The notes beneath the pieces were generated by a model. It was not told the origin of the DNA and searched no databases. It worked only from the letters and a program-made list of their open reading frames with translations. A program made the position numbers and the translations under genes. From contig NZ_WINH01000002.1 in assembly GCF_010993985.1 (NCBI RefSeq), positions 34,090-98,089 of the forward strand: DNA of 64,000 nt, written 5' to 3'. The stretch is from Paraferrimonas sp. SM1919. GTDB taxonomy: Bacteria; Pseudomonadota; Gammaproteobacteria; Enterobacterales; Shewanellaceae. Within the stretch, counting starts at the first letter, position 1. Every line of letters begins with the position of its first letter. Positions 55,891 to 64,000 of the stretch are shown here, piece by piece.

Positions 55891-57503
55891 TTCTCCCCCT
55901 TATTACCAAGTTTGATAGCTGGTAATCCGAAATCACTCGCTTGAATATTATTGCTAACAATAATAAGGAATTGGTTATTGAGCTTAGGTTTGAAAGTCAT
56001 GATTACCTTGCTAGCAAAGTTGCTATCAAAAATGGTGTCAAAGTCATCAAGAAATAAAATCTTATTATTACTTATCATCGCTCGAATAATAAATAATGCA
56101 TATTTTACTTGTCGCGAGAATGGCGTGGGTTTATTACTTGAAAGATTGGTATAAAAACCATTAGGAAGTGAATTGATGATGTCATGGATACCTAGGTTTT
56201 TACATAAAGAAAAAGCAGAACTATTATAAAAAGGGCGATAACAAGTTAAGTTATCAATGATAGTGCCATCAATGAATTGGCTTCTCTCATTAATTAAAAA
56301 GGTTTGCTTTCGCCATTCATGGTAATCGAGACTGTTTATGTCGATGCCATTAAGTAAAATAGGTAATTCTTTTTTATCAATGTCTAAAATTAATCTTCTG
56401 CCGATGCTGGTTTTTCCAGTTCCCGAATCACCTGACAGGATAACAGGTCTATTCGCATCTATGATAATCTTCTTGTGGCTATCTAGATAAATGGTAAGGC
56501 TATCTTGGACTAACAAGGTATCCGTATCATTATCTGCTTTGGGTAGTTGTTTGTGGCTGTTATGAATTTCTAAATCCAGTATTTTGGAAATATTGTTAAC
56601 CTGTAAGCGATTGATTTTAAGTCTGCTGAGTGTACGCATCATTTGTTGATAAGGACCAAAGTAGCGATTAGTTAACATAATCACTGCAGCCATTATCCCT
56701 TGTGTTGAATTGGCATCAATGACCGACTGTGCAAGCATTAGCACCACAAAGGTTACGGTTAAATTTTGGAAAAGGGAAAGGATAATATTATAGTTAGACT
56801 CCAGTTTTTCATAGCCGATGCTACTGGCTTCTCGGATCTTGATGAGTTCATTCATTATACTTTCTAGGCGATACTCCATAGCCCGACTTTTGTTGTCAAG
56901 CGGGTTGGATACGACTTCGATAATTTTAGAGCTTGTTTCCCCTTCTAATTGTGTGCTTTTCTCGAGGCTGACAATTTTTCTATTAGAAATGTTGTGTGCT
57001 ACTAGCCATAAGAAAATAGAAGAAATTGCTAATATTAGCCCCGCGACAGGATGAATTATGGCGATGATTGTAATGGTGAGTATGCTCGTTAAAAAGTGGA
57101 TTTTAGCCTTAATCATTTCGCCAGTTAGAAAAGATTTTATCTCAGGTATTTTTGAAATTCTCTCAAGAAAAACACCACTTTCAATCTTACTGAACTGATA
57201 GATGTCAGCGAGGCAGATCGCATGGAAGGTACGGTTTATGATTTTGGTTTCGAACTGCTTCATTAAGTTGGAAGTTAACTTTTCTTCCTGTTTTTTAAGA
57301 AAATAATCGAGGATGATGGCAACAATAATAATAGCAAAAATCAGCGTTAACGTGTCTTTTGCCTGATTAGGCAAGACTCTATCAAAAATAATTAAAATTG
57401 AGAAAGGTAAAACCAGAGATAAAAAAGTCGTTACAATGCTAGACATTAAAATGTAAGCATTATCAATGAACCCAATTTTTACTTTTCCAATTTTGTCACT
57501 CAT
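55887..57503 (-). CDS. Second ABC half-exporter without C39 domain, eroded ATPase
   Basis: This 538-residue half-exporter starts directly with membrane helices (ILMSSIVTTFLSLVLPFSIL onwards) and ends with an ATPase domain. Walker A GDSGTGKTS is intact, but the rest is not: the Q-loop reads FLINERSQF (Asn for Gln), the signature region is PFSRQVKYA, Walker B KILFLDDFD has Asp in place of the catalytic Glu, and the switch position reads IIVSNN (Asn for His). It lies between the tolC-like and first exporter genes with 1- and 4-base overlaps, so the two half-exporters probably pair as a heterodimer, as RtxB/RtxE do in the MARTX system. AT-rich. Confidence 0.82.
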   Translation of the reverse strand: MSDKIGKVKIGFIDNAYILMSSIVTTFLSLVLPFSILIIFDRVLPNQAKDTLTLIFAIIIVAIILDYFLKKQEEKLTSNLMKQFETKIINRTFHAICLADIYQFSKIESGVFLERISKIPEIKSFLTGEMIKAKIHFLTSILTITIIAIIHPVAGLILAISSIFLWLVAHNISNRKIVSLEKSTQLEGETSSKIIEVVSNPLDNKSRAMEYRLESIMNELIKIREASSIGYEKLESNYNIILSLFQNLTVTFVVLMLAQSVIDANSTQGIMAAVIMLTNRYFGPYQQMMRTLSRLKINRLQVNNISKILDLEIHNSHKQLPKADNDTDTLLVQDSLTIYLDSHKKIIIDANRPVILSGDSGTGKTSIGRRLILDIDKKELPILLNGIDINSLDYHEWRKQTFLINERSQFIDGTIIDNLTCYRPFYNSSAFSLCKNLGIHDIINSLPNGFYTNLSSNKPTPFSRQVKYALFIIRAMISNNKILFLDDFDTIFDSNFASKVIMTFKPKLNNQFLIIVSNNIQASDFGLPAIKLGNKGEK

Positions 57504-58867
57504 TAAAAACTCTCATTCTGTTCAGTGAGCTCACTGGCGATGAAGAAGTTATCCATTTTGTTGATGGAATCTATCGATAATGAGCCTGTCATTCTCTCAA
57601 GCATTATTAGCTCCTGAGTGTAATCATACCGAGCACTATTGTAGTCACGATAGCTGTTAAACAATTTCGTTTCAGATAGAAGTAAATCTGTTAAGGTGCG
57701 AGTGCCAAGTTCGTAGGCTTTTTTCAAGCCATTAAAAGAGGAGCGGTTAGCTTCAACGATTAGCCTTAGGGAACTAATGCTTTGAGCAAGGTTGTTAATG
57801 TTTAAAATCGAGACTTTTATTGAATTTTTGATGCTACTTCGTGTGCTTTGTAATTCGAGTTGTAGCTTTTTTATTTTTTGTTTGTTCTTTTTATATTCAT
57901 AAAAATCAGAACCACCAGAGGTGATTGGAATATTTAATTGTAAATCAATACTTTTGGATTGACTTTTACCGGTACTGCTAGGGTTATTGAGCAGGTCGAA
58001 ATCACTTGTATAATCCTTGCTAATACTTCCGTTTAACGTAAGGGTGGGGCTAAACTTTGATGCTGCAGTTTTTATATCTGCCATGGCTTTTTGGTAAGAC
58101 TTTAATGCAATAGCAATTTCTTTATTGTTAGCCATTGCTAAGTTGGTGTACTTTTCAATATTTTTTTCATTTATATTACTAAAGCTTACGTTTTCCTTAA
58201 GAGTAAAGTTTGCATCTATTGGATATTGTATAAGATTTTCAATATTACTTTTTGTGACTAAGTACTCTTTTTCAAGAGTGGCTATTTTTTGTTTTATCGA
58301 TTCATTCTTAGATATAACTTCATATATGTCATTCTTTGGAGAGTTGCCAACCTCTATGTTTCTGCTCATTTGCTTAAGCCTAGAGTTTGATGACATGAGT
58401 TCTTTCTTGGTAGCTGAAATTATCGTGGCTTTTTTCATAAGCTCTATATACTGGATAGCGATATCCTCAATGGTCGCCTGTATTTTGTTTTGATTTCTTA
58501 GCTTTTCAATAGTTACCCCTTCTTTGGTGGACTGGTATTTGTAGATGTCTTCTAGGTTAATTATTTTTTGTTTGAATGATAAACTGAGGCTCTCATCGGT
58601 ATATTTTTTATTAATGTCTGTAGCTTCATGCTGCTGTGTATTATCCCTGTTCCAACTTTTTAAGGCGGAACCATTTATGCTTGGTAAAAAGTTAGATTGG
58701 CTTATTTTTAAATTATACTCAAACTCCTCAACTCCAGCTTGACTTGCGGCCAATGTTAGGTTGTTATTTAAACCCTTCTCGACAACCTCCGATAAAGAAT
58801 TACCCAAAACAGAAGTCGATAATGAAGCTGTTAAAAATAAACTAATTATTTTTTTGAAACGCTGCAT
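57503..58867 (-). CDS. TolC-family outer-membrane channel
   Basis: This 454-residue protein has a signal peptide (IISLFLTASLSTSVLGN) and the long helical repeats of the TolC family (SLSEVVEKGLNNNLTLAASQ, LGTRTLTDLLLSETKLFNSY, YDYTQELIMLERMTGSLS). It forms the outer-membrane exit duct of the type I system, joining the HlyD-like adaptor. The gene overlaps the preceding kinase-like gene by 26 bases and the next exporter gene by one, so it is translated as part of the same unit. Confidence 0.88.
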   Translation of the reverse strand: MQRFKKIISLFLTASLSTSVLGNSLSEVVEKGLNNNLTLAASQAGVEEFEYNLKISQSNFLPSINGSALKSWNRDNTQQHEATDINKKYTDESLSLSFKQKIINLEDIYKYQSTKEGVTIEKLRNQNKIQATIEDIAIQYIELMKKATIISATKKELMSSNSRLKQMSRNIEVGNSPKNDIYEVISKNESIKQKIATLEKEYLVTKSNIENLIQYPIDANFTLKENVSFSNINEKNIEKYTNLAMANNKEIAIALKSYQKAMADIKTAASKFSPTLTLNGSISKDYTSDFDLLNNPSSTGKSQSKSIDLQLNIPITSGGSDFYEYKKNKQKIKKLQLELQSTRSSIKNSIKVSILNINNLAQSISSLRLIVEANRSSFNGLKKAYELGTRTLTDLLLSETKLFNSYRDYNSARYDYTQELIMLERMTGSLSIDSINKMDNFFIASELTEQNESF

Positions 58868-61058
58868 ATTTCTTTATTGCCTTTATGATTTCATCCGTTT
58901 TGTAGGGCTTGCTGATGACATGGTCCATACCAGCCGCGATACAGGATTTTTGCTCCTCTTCGCTGGTAAGGGCGGTCGCACCTATTATAGTTACCGGCTT
59001 TTTGTTGCGCTGATTTATTTCATTGTTTCTTATTATTGTCGTCGCTTCTATGCCTCCCATACCAGGCATTATGCAATCCATGAATATGACATCTACCTCA
59101 TTTTTTTCTATCCAATCTAGGGCTTGTTTGCCATCATTTACCGTATGGGGTAAATACTCTAGCTTCATTAAAATACGTTTCAACAGGAATTGTTGAGCTT
59201 TGTCATCTTCAACTATTAGGATATTACAATCTTGCTTGTTTTGGCTTTGCTCTTTTTCATAAAGTGAGCTCGCCAGCTCGGTGGTGAATTCGTTAGGTGA
59301 AAAGGGAGCAATAAAAACTTTAGTAAAACTATCGAAAATATTTTCATTTTTTTGGTTGTTATTTATCAGGTGAATTTTGTTTTTAGTTGTTTTTTTGATG
59401 GCTCTAACCAAACTTTCTAAAGGTATGTCTAGATCTTGATCATTGATTATCAACGAGTCAAAATTATTGTTAGTGGTCAAGTGGTTTAAGAGCTTGTTGG
59501 TGTCTGAAAAGGTGACAGTGTTTGCTCCATTGTTGTAAAGTATCTGGCTGGTTATGCTAAGAGATAAAGGTGATAAGCAGTAAATCAAAAAACGCTTACC
59601 TTTTAAGTTAGATGTATGGCTCTCAATATAATCTAAACACTCAATCTCAAAACTAATTCTATATTGTTTCTGCTTTCCGGAGATATACCAGTTAGAGTTA
59701 AAATTCTCAATATTTTTAAGAATCGATTTGACCCAGTTGTCTTTTGAGGATGTTGAGCTGGCGTACTCCGACCAATGTAATTTGCTTAGCTTTTCAATAG
59801 GTATACTAAATTCATTTAAAAAAGTAAGGCTGCAGGAAACTTTCACCTTGTCAATAGTTTGCGCTGGGCTAGAGCTGAAGCTGAATAATAAGTTCTTGTC
59901 TTTTTCTGCCTTTATTGCATTAGATGAGACTAGAAATAACACCCAAAATAGGTTTGATTTTTGTCCTTGAACAAGGTTAGGAGTGTCATTGTGAAAGCTG
60001 ATTTCTAATTTTTTCTGTTGCGTGTTTAACTTGTCTTTGAGTTGAAGTGATATTTCTAGGATTAACTCTGTAAAAGAGAAGTTTGTCCTTTTTGAAATTC
60101 TACCCTTGGAGAGTAAGGTGTTATAGTTATCAGCTAACTCTGATAATGTGTTAGCAGTATTAGTTATCCCCTTGTTAAGTTCTTTTATTTTGTCATCATC
60201 TTCATCAGTTAAAACGGTCATTCCAGCAGTTAAATTATTAGATAAATCTCGTATCTCATAACCAATTAAACTATAAAGGTGCTGGGTGTTGTCCATTTCT
60301 TCTTTGATCCTGTTATATGACTCAACGACACCTTTCACTTTGGTTAAAATGTTCCTCTCTAAGCTTGATATTTGTGTGTTTTCAAGATGTTTGTTAATCT
60401 CAATTAACTCAAGGTTATCAACTTTTTTAGCGAGTCCCAGTAGCTCATTATGTTTTGCTTGAATAGTTGCTTTGAATTGTTTGTTGCTTTTGTTTGTTCT
60501 GATTATGATTGAAATGCTAATGACTACAATTAATATTATTAAGAAAAATGATGTTGATAATGTTTGCTCAGTTGTCGCTTTTAAAGATTTATATGAATTG
60601 CTGATTATGCTGTTTTTTTGGTTATTCAAACTTTGAATCCCCAATGAGAGTAAATGGTTTAATTCTGAAAGTTGTTGCATATCAAGCGTTGTTTGGTTTG
60701 ATATTTTTTTAAGCTTTGCTGCAATTATTTTATAGTCGGTTTTGCCGTTAAGGTTAACCAGTTTTTTTTCAGACGAAACTGCTTTCTCAAGTGCTTTTAT
60801 GTATGTAAAGTAGCTTTGATAAGAAGCTTTAATGCCTTGGCAGTTGTTGTTGGTTTTACATTCATAAACAGATTGATTGATACTTTCCATGGAGGAAATT
60901 AAATTTTCAATGCTGATGATTACATTTCTGTCTTGTCCATTTTCGACTTCGATAACCCTGCTTGCTTTATAGAATATCCCTATAATAATTAAAGCTGTAG
61001 ATAAGATAATCAATACCGCCAAATTGTGGATGTTAATTTGATAGTTTTGTTTTTTCAT
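58842..61058 (-). CDS. Membrane pseudo-histidine kinase with intact C-terminal receiver
   Basis: This 738-residue protein has two membrane helices (about 13-30 and 168-187) around a helical periplasmic region, a coiled coil, a HisKA-like segment, an ATPase-like domain with an N-box-like SSNAIKAEKDK, a degenerate receiver-like stretch (about 490-590) and a complete receiver with D661 in DVIFMDCIMPGMGG and the K of ISKPYKT. In the dimerisation segment the acceptor His is replaced: SLIGYEIRDLSNN has Y267 where family members have SHEIRTPLN. It therefore should not autophosphorylate, while the receiver could accept phosphate from another protein such as the Hpt at 51043. The gene lies between hlyD-like and tolC-like genes with a 3-base gap and a 26-base overlap. 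Confidence 0.82.
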   Translation of the reverse strand: MKKQNYQINIHNLAVLIILSTALIIIGIFYKASRVIEVENGQDRNVIISIENLISSMESINQSVYECKTNNNCQGIKASYQSYFTYIKALEKAVSSEKKLVNLNGKTDYKIIAAKLKKISNQTTLDMQQLSELNHLLSLGIQSLNNQKNSIISNSYKSLKATTEQTLSTSFFLIILIVVISISIIIRTNKSNKQFKATIQAKHNELLGLAKKVDNLELIEINKHLENTQISSLERNILTKVKGVVESYNRIKEEMDNTQHLYSLIGYEIRDLSNNLTAGMTVLTDEDDDKIKELNKGITNTANTLSELADNYNTLLSKGRISKRTNFSFTELILEISLQLKDKLNTQQKKLEISFHNDTPNLVQGQKSNLFWVLFLVSSNAIKAEKDKNLLFSFSSSPAQTIDKVKVSCSLTFLNEFSIPIEKLSKLHWSEYASSTSSKDNWVKSILKNIENFNSNWYISGKQKQYRISFEIECLDYIESHTSNLKGKRFLIYCLSPLSLSITSQILYNNGANTVTFSDTNKLLNHLTTNNNFDSLIINDQDLDIPLESLVRAIKKTTKNKIHLINNNQKNENIFDSFTKVFIAPFSPNEFTTELASSLYEKEQSQNKQDCNILIVEDDKAQQFLLKRILMKLEYLPHTVNDGKQALDWIEKNEVDVIFMDCIMPGMGGIEATTIIRNNEINQRNKKPVTIIGATALTSEEEQKSCIAAGMDHVISKPYKTDEIIKAIKKYAAFQKNN

Positions 61059-61061
61059 GCT

Positions 61062-62408
61062 CTACCTTTCATCAAAAGCTTCTTCTAAAGCAGAAATGAC
61101 GGGTTTTATGGCATACTCTAATATGGTTCTTTCTCCAGTTTTGATATCTACAGTAAATTCTAAGTATGGAGATAATTTGTATTCGATACCTGATTTCTCT
61201 AGAAATGATTTTTGCAGGCTGATTTTGGCTATGTAGTACTCCATTTCTTCTTCTTTGTATGAGGAACGACTGATAGATTCTATTTTTCCTTCTATGTGGC
61301 CGTATTTAGTGAAGTGGTAGCTGTCAAATTTTAACCGTACTTGCTGACCTACTTCGACAAAACCAATTTCACTTCGACTTATTTTGGCTTCTCCATGAAT
61401 TTTGTCATTTAAAGGTGCTATATCTACTATGCTCTCACCTGGTCCAATAACCGCAGATTGGTAATTGTAGTGAATTTTGTCTACTACGCCATCAACAGGT
61501 GAGTAAATGGTTAGTCGCGCCACTTTGTCGCTATGCTGAGTTTTATCTGTTTCTTTAATGGATATCTCTTTTTTGATTTCAGTTATTTTTGCTTGATATT
61601 CGGAGTTTCTATTGTTTTGCAGATCGATAAGTTGTTTTTTGGTTCTTTCCATCTGGAATTGCTCATTAAGTATCGCCTCTTGCAGGTTTTCAATTTCTCT
61701 TTGCATGTTTGAGCGTTGTACTTGCATATTTAGCACTTCTATATAAGAAGCCATTTCTTCTTCATGTAAGGTTTGCTTAATAGCTAATTGAGATTCGATG
61801 AGCTTAAGTTGATTGTTGGAACTTAACATCCGATTTTGCATGGAACTTAACAGTTGGGTTTTATGTTCGATATCATGCAGCAGCAGTTGATCGCCGGATT
61901 GGTTTTTGGAATTTTCCTCTTTCCAGCTAGTTAAGTTCTGTGAAATCAGCTCAGGAAAAGCAGAATACTCAGAATAATTGGGTTCCAAGCCATTGATTAG
62001 AGACTGATATCTAATCAAATCCATTTTTAACTGAACAATTTCTAGATTTTTAGTGTTTAAAATTGTGTGGCGATCGGAAGACTTTAATCTGGCTATAGCT
62101 TGCCCTTGATAAACCACATCTCCATTTTTAATTAATAGTTCATCTAGAATGCCACCTTCTAAGTGTTGGACTTTTTCTATGTCGCTCTCAAGTAGTAACT
62201 CTCCCCTCGCAGAAACGATAATATCTAATTGAGCTTGAGAAGAGACAAAAGTTAATGCCGTTAAAATCGCTAGAAAAACAAGCAAGGCCTTATGTACGAA
62301 TGTTAATTCGCTACTTAAGGAAAGGTAGTCTGTGTTATGGATAGGGTCTTGGTAGTTACTACCGACAAGAGCATTTTTTATGTGTTCTTCTAAAGCGTTA
62401 CCAGCCAT
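61062..62408 (-). CDS. HlyD-family type I secretion adaptor
   Basis: This 448-residue periplasmic adaptor has a cytosolic N-terminus, one membrane helix at about 38-56 (ALLVFLAILTALTFVSSQAQ), a biotinyl-lipoyl-like segment (GGILDELLIKNGDVVYQGQA, IARLKSS), long coiled-coil hairpins (about 100-290) and the C-terminal barrel with LTIYSPVDGVVDKIHY and IVDIAPLNDKIHGEAKI. It bridges the ABC exporter and the TolC-like channel. It is the first gene of the minus-strand run, with AAGGA before the ATG, and is divergent from the adhesin gene. Confidence 0.92.
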   Translation of the reverse strand: MAGNALEEHIKNALVGSNYQDPIHNTDYLSLSSELTFVHKALLVFLAILTALTFVSSQAQLDIIVSARGELLLESDIEKVQHLEGGILDELLIKNGDVVYQGQAIARLKSSDRHTILNTKNLEIVQLKMDLIRYQSLINGLEPNYSEYSAFPELISQNLTSWKEENSKNQSGDQLLLHDIEHKTQLLSSMQNRMLSSNNQLKLIESQLAIKQTLHEEEMASYIEVLNMQVQRSNMQREIENLQEAILNEQFQMERTKKQLIDLQNNRNSEYQAKITEIKKEISIKETDKTQHSDKVARLTIYSPVDGVVDKIHYNYQSAVIGPGESIVDIAPLNDKIHGEAKISRSEIGFVEVGQQVRLKFDSYHFTKYGHIEGKIESISRSSYKEEEMEYYIAKISLQKSFLEKSGIEYKLSPYLEFTVDIKTGERTILEYAIKPVISALEEAFDER

Positions 62409-62744
62409 TAATATTCCTTGAGCTCTATTTTGTCACTCTTAATATAAGTAGCATTTTTAAGTATAGACACAGTTTCACAAAACCAAAAAAAACATTAAAT
62501 CATTTACTTAGATGGCTATTCTAGATAGGCGGGTGCTACTAATGGATTTTAATTCTGATATTTTAGATATGAGTTAGTGTGCCTTAGTTGGGGCCGTTGC
62601 TATGCTTTAGATAGGCGCTAGTATTTGGGGCAGAGTGAGCTTGAATGCTTACAAGCCCCTTTGTTGGTTATTATTTGCCCCATTTTTGTCCAGTTGAACT
62701 ATTCTAATTAACTGCTTTAGTGTGCAATTTGGTGGATTTGGAAT
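62409..62744. other. Divergent control region between secretion operon and adhesin gene
   Basis: About 335 AT-rich bases hold both promoters. On the minus strand TATACT and TATATT are possible -10 elements 30-60 bases before the hlyD-like gene, but no clear -35 fits. On the plus strand TTGAAC at about 62693 lacks a good partner. I see no strong palindrome that would mark an operator. Confidence 0.4.
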
Positions 62745-64000
62745 ATGCCTAATAACAATGTCAATGATGAAAACAATCCTCTTAACGAGGCGGAAGAACA
62801 AGTACAAACTTCTAATGATCAATCGACAAGTCAGTCACAGCAATCAACGGTTACTTCCACTGTTGCGACAGGTGGAGACACACTAGAACAAAGTGAGACA
62901 GCTGAACAAACTACAGAGGCTGCAAAAACAAATACTAATGACTCTGATTCGGCTGAAGAAGTCTCTGATGGCGGAGCTGAAGTCGCAGAAGAAGTTCAGG
63001 ACCAAAACAGCGGTGCCAATTCAAGAGTCATTGAGAGTGAAATAACTTTAGATGAAGATAATCAACCTTTACCTTCTGCAAACAGCGAAGACACTGGAGT
63101 TCAATCCGTTGGCGGTAGTGATAGCGAAAGTCGTGGAGGTGAAGGTCAAAGCGTTGAAGGTAATTCCGGTGAAACCAATGCAGCCAGTGGAGCAAGTGGA
63201 TCCTCGACGAATATCAATCAAGATACGGCTGTTAATACAGAGTTTGATACTCTTACACAAACTAGTACTGTCGAAGTAGGTGTGGAAGGTGCTGGAGTAC
63301 AAAGCTCTCCTGCTACAGCCTTAGCGGATGATTTTGATACAGAAACGTCATCTCAGACAATTGAGATAAATGTCGAGAATGTCAACGACGCCGCGGTTGT
63401 CGAAGATGCCAGCTACAGCATCGAAGAAGATGGCTCACTGACCTTTACCGATGCCCAGCTCCTAGCGGGGGCGTCAGACATTGATGGTGACGATTTATCC
63501 GTTGCTGATGTCAGCTACTCAGGCAGCGATGGCGTGTTCACCAATAATGGTGACGGCAGTTATACCTTCTCACCCAATGAGAACTTCAATGGTGACGTAG
63601 CGTTAAGCTTCGCCGTGAGCGATGGCACCACCACGACTGCGGCCAACATTGATGTCAGCGTTGAGTCCGTTAATGACATTCCAGTGGCGGGTTCCACCAC
63701 TTACTCCGTCAATGAAGATGGCATTATTACCCTTAGTGATGCGCAACTTTTAGCAAACAGCTCAGACGTTGAAGGGGAGGTCAGTGTCAGTGGGGTGGCT
63801 TACTCGGGCACCGATGGTATTTTCACCGATAACGGCGACGGCAGTTACAGCTTCGCCCCTAATGATAACTTTAATGGCAATGTCTCCCTTGATTTCACCG
63901 TCGTCGATGAAGACGGGGCAACCGCACAGACCACCGCCGGCATTGATGTTATTGCAGTTAATGATGCGCCGGTGTCGGGGGATTTGGCTTACTCAGTTAA
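62745..64000 (+). CDS. Giant repeat adhesin, N-terminal part (type I secretion substrate)
   Basis: This frame is open from the ATG at 62745 to the window end (418 codons) and continues beyond. There is no Sec signal peptide, as expected for a type I substrate whose signal is C-terminal. Residues 1-212 are low-complexity, acidic and Ser/Gln/Glu-rich ([20 protein letters not shown]). From about residue 213 ([18 protein letters not shown]) tandem cadherin/VCBS-like domains begin, each with EDG, DVDG-type calcium acids, [16 protein letters not shown] and a closing VND. It would be an outer-surface adhesin for biofilm or particle attachment. The repeat part is more GC-rich than the N-terminus. Confidence 0.87.
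   Translation, partial: MPNNNVNDENNPLNEAEEQVQTSNDQSTSQSQQSTVTSTVATGGDTLEQSETAEQTTEAAKTNTNDSDSAEEVSDGGAEVAEEVQDQNSGANSRVIESEITLDEDNQPLPSANSEDTGVQSVGGSDSESRGGEGQSVEGNSGETNAASGASGSSTNINQDTAVNTEFDTLTQTSTVEVGVEGAGVQSSPATALADDFDTETSSQTIEINVENVNDAAVVEDASYSIEEDGSLTFTDAQLLAGASDIDGDDLSVADVSYSGSDGVFTNNGDGSYTFSPNENFNGDVALSFAVSDGTTTTAANIDVSVESVNDIPVAGSTTYSVNEDGIITLSDAQLLANSSDVEGEVSVSGVAYSGTDGIFTDNGDGSYSFAPNDNFNGNVSLDFTVVDEDGATAQTTAGIDVIAVNDAPVSGDLAYSV
63381..64000 (+). repeat. Tandem 288-bp cadherin-like repeats in the adhesin
   Basis: Units start at the VND codons at 63381, 63669 and 63957, so the period is exactly 288 bases (96 residues). Two full units and the start of a third are visible. Units are alike in protein but differ in DNA, so they are not recent duplications. 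More copies are expected downstream. Confidence 0.9.

Noticed and set aside
63052..63302. Short frames on both strands inside the adhesin start.
   Set aside because: The continuous frame from 62745 to the window end reads into clear cadherin-like repeats and explains the region.

Overview
The window is a chromosomal segment of a marine gammaproteobacterium, most likely Shewanella or a close Alteromonadales relative. The evidence is gene order (sapAB next to pspF/pspABC-ycjXF; rlmN-pilW-rodZ-ispG-hisS-yfgM-bamB-der), the lineage-typical small families DUF2999, DUF3718 and the Trp-rich TIGR02450 family, AT-leaning base composition and tRNA genes with encoded CCA. This is inferred from protein resemblance and synteny; no search was run.

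Layout. 1-2113: start of a sap peptide-transport operon (minus strand). 2213-7183: phage-shock locus, with pspF divergent from pspA-pspB-pspC-ycjX-ycjF and a sigma-54 type promoter between them. 7402-10074: four near-identical tRNA-Val genes (minus), gltX, then tRNA Ala-Glu-Glu-Ala (plus). 10120-10750: repeat-rich and gene-free. 10751-21260: single genes (MBOAT-like fragment, metallo-beta-lactamase-fold lipoprotein, MATE transporter, PQQ-type sugar dehydrogenase, tadA, mltF, purL). 21281-21559: related palindromic hairpins. 21614-27023: accessory genes (unknown coiled-coil membrane protein, SDR, NrtR-like regulator divergent from an SPFH protein and a NAD-kinase-like protein, remnant of a DsbA-like gene). 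27305-31635: PL8 polysaccharide lyase lipoprotein with a Gly-Thr-Asp repeat linker, plus two small genes. 31637-35668: LysR regulator, then a GshB-like ATP-grasp ligase overlapping a formylglutamate-amidohydrolase/DUF1704 fusion. 35697-46587: conserved housekeeping. 46634-50717: small exported proteins, a CoA-transferase and a sodium/solute symporter.

51043-64000 is the most interesting part. A minus-strand run encodes an HlyD-type adaptor, a membrane histidine-kinase-like protein that lacks the phosphoacceptor His but keeps a complete receiver, a TolC-type channel, two adjacent ABC half-exporters with eroded ATPase motifs, an H-NOX nitric-oxide sensor, a hybrid histidine kinase and a lone Hpt protein. 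Divergent from it starts a giant repeat adhesin, cut by the window end, with exact 288-bp cadherin-like repeats. The inferred model is a type I secretion system for a surface adhesin, physically linked to an NO-responsive phosphorelay in which the receiver inside the secretion operon could be one target. A possible internal promoter before the H-NOX gene means the two modules may also be transcribed separately.

Other points of interest: an NrtR-like protein with a destroyed Nudix motif facing two tandem 24-bp palindromes, a perfect hairpin that buries a ribosome-binding site, and the ATP-grasp/DUF1704 pair, which may be a peptide-tag synthesis and removal system.
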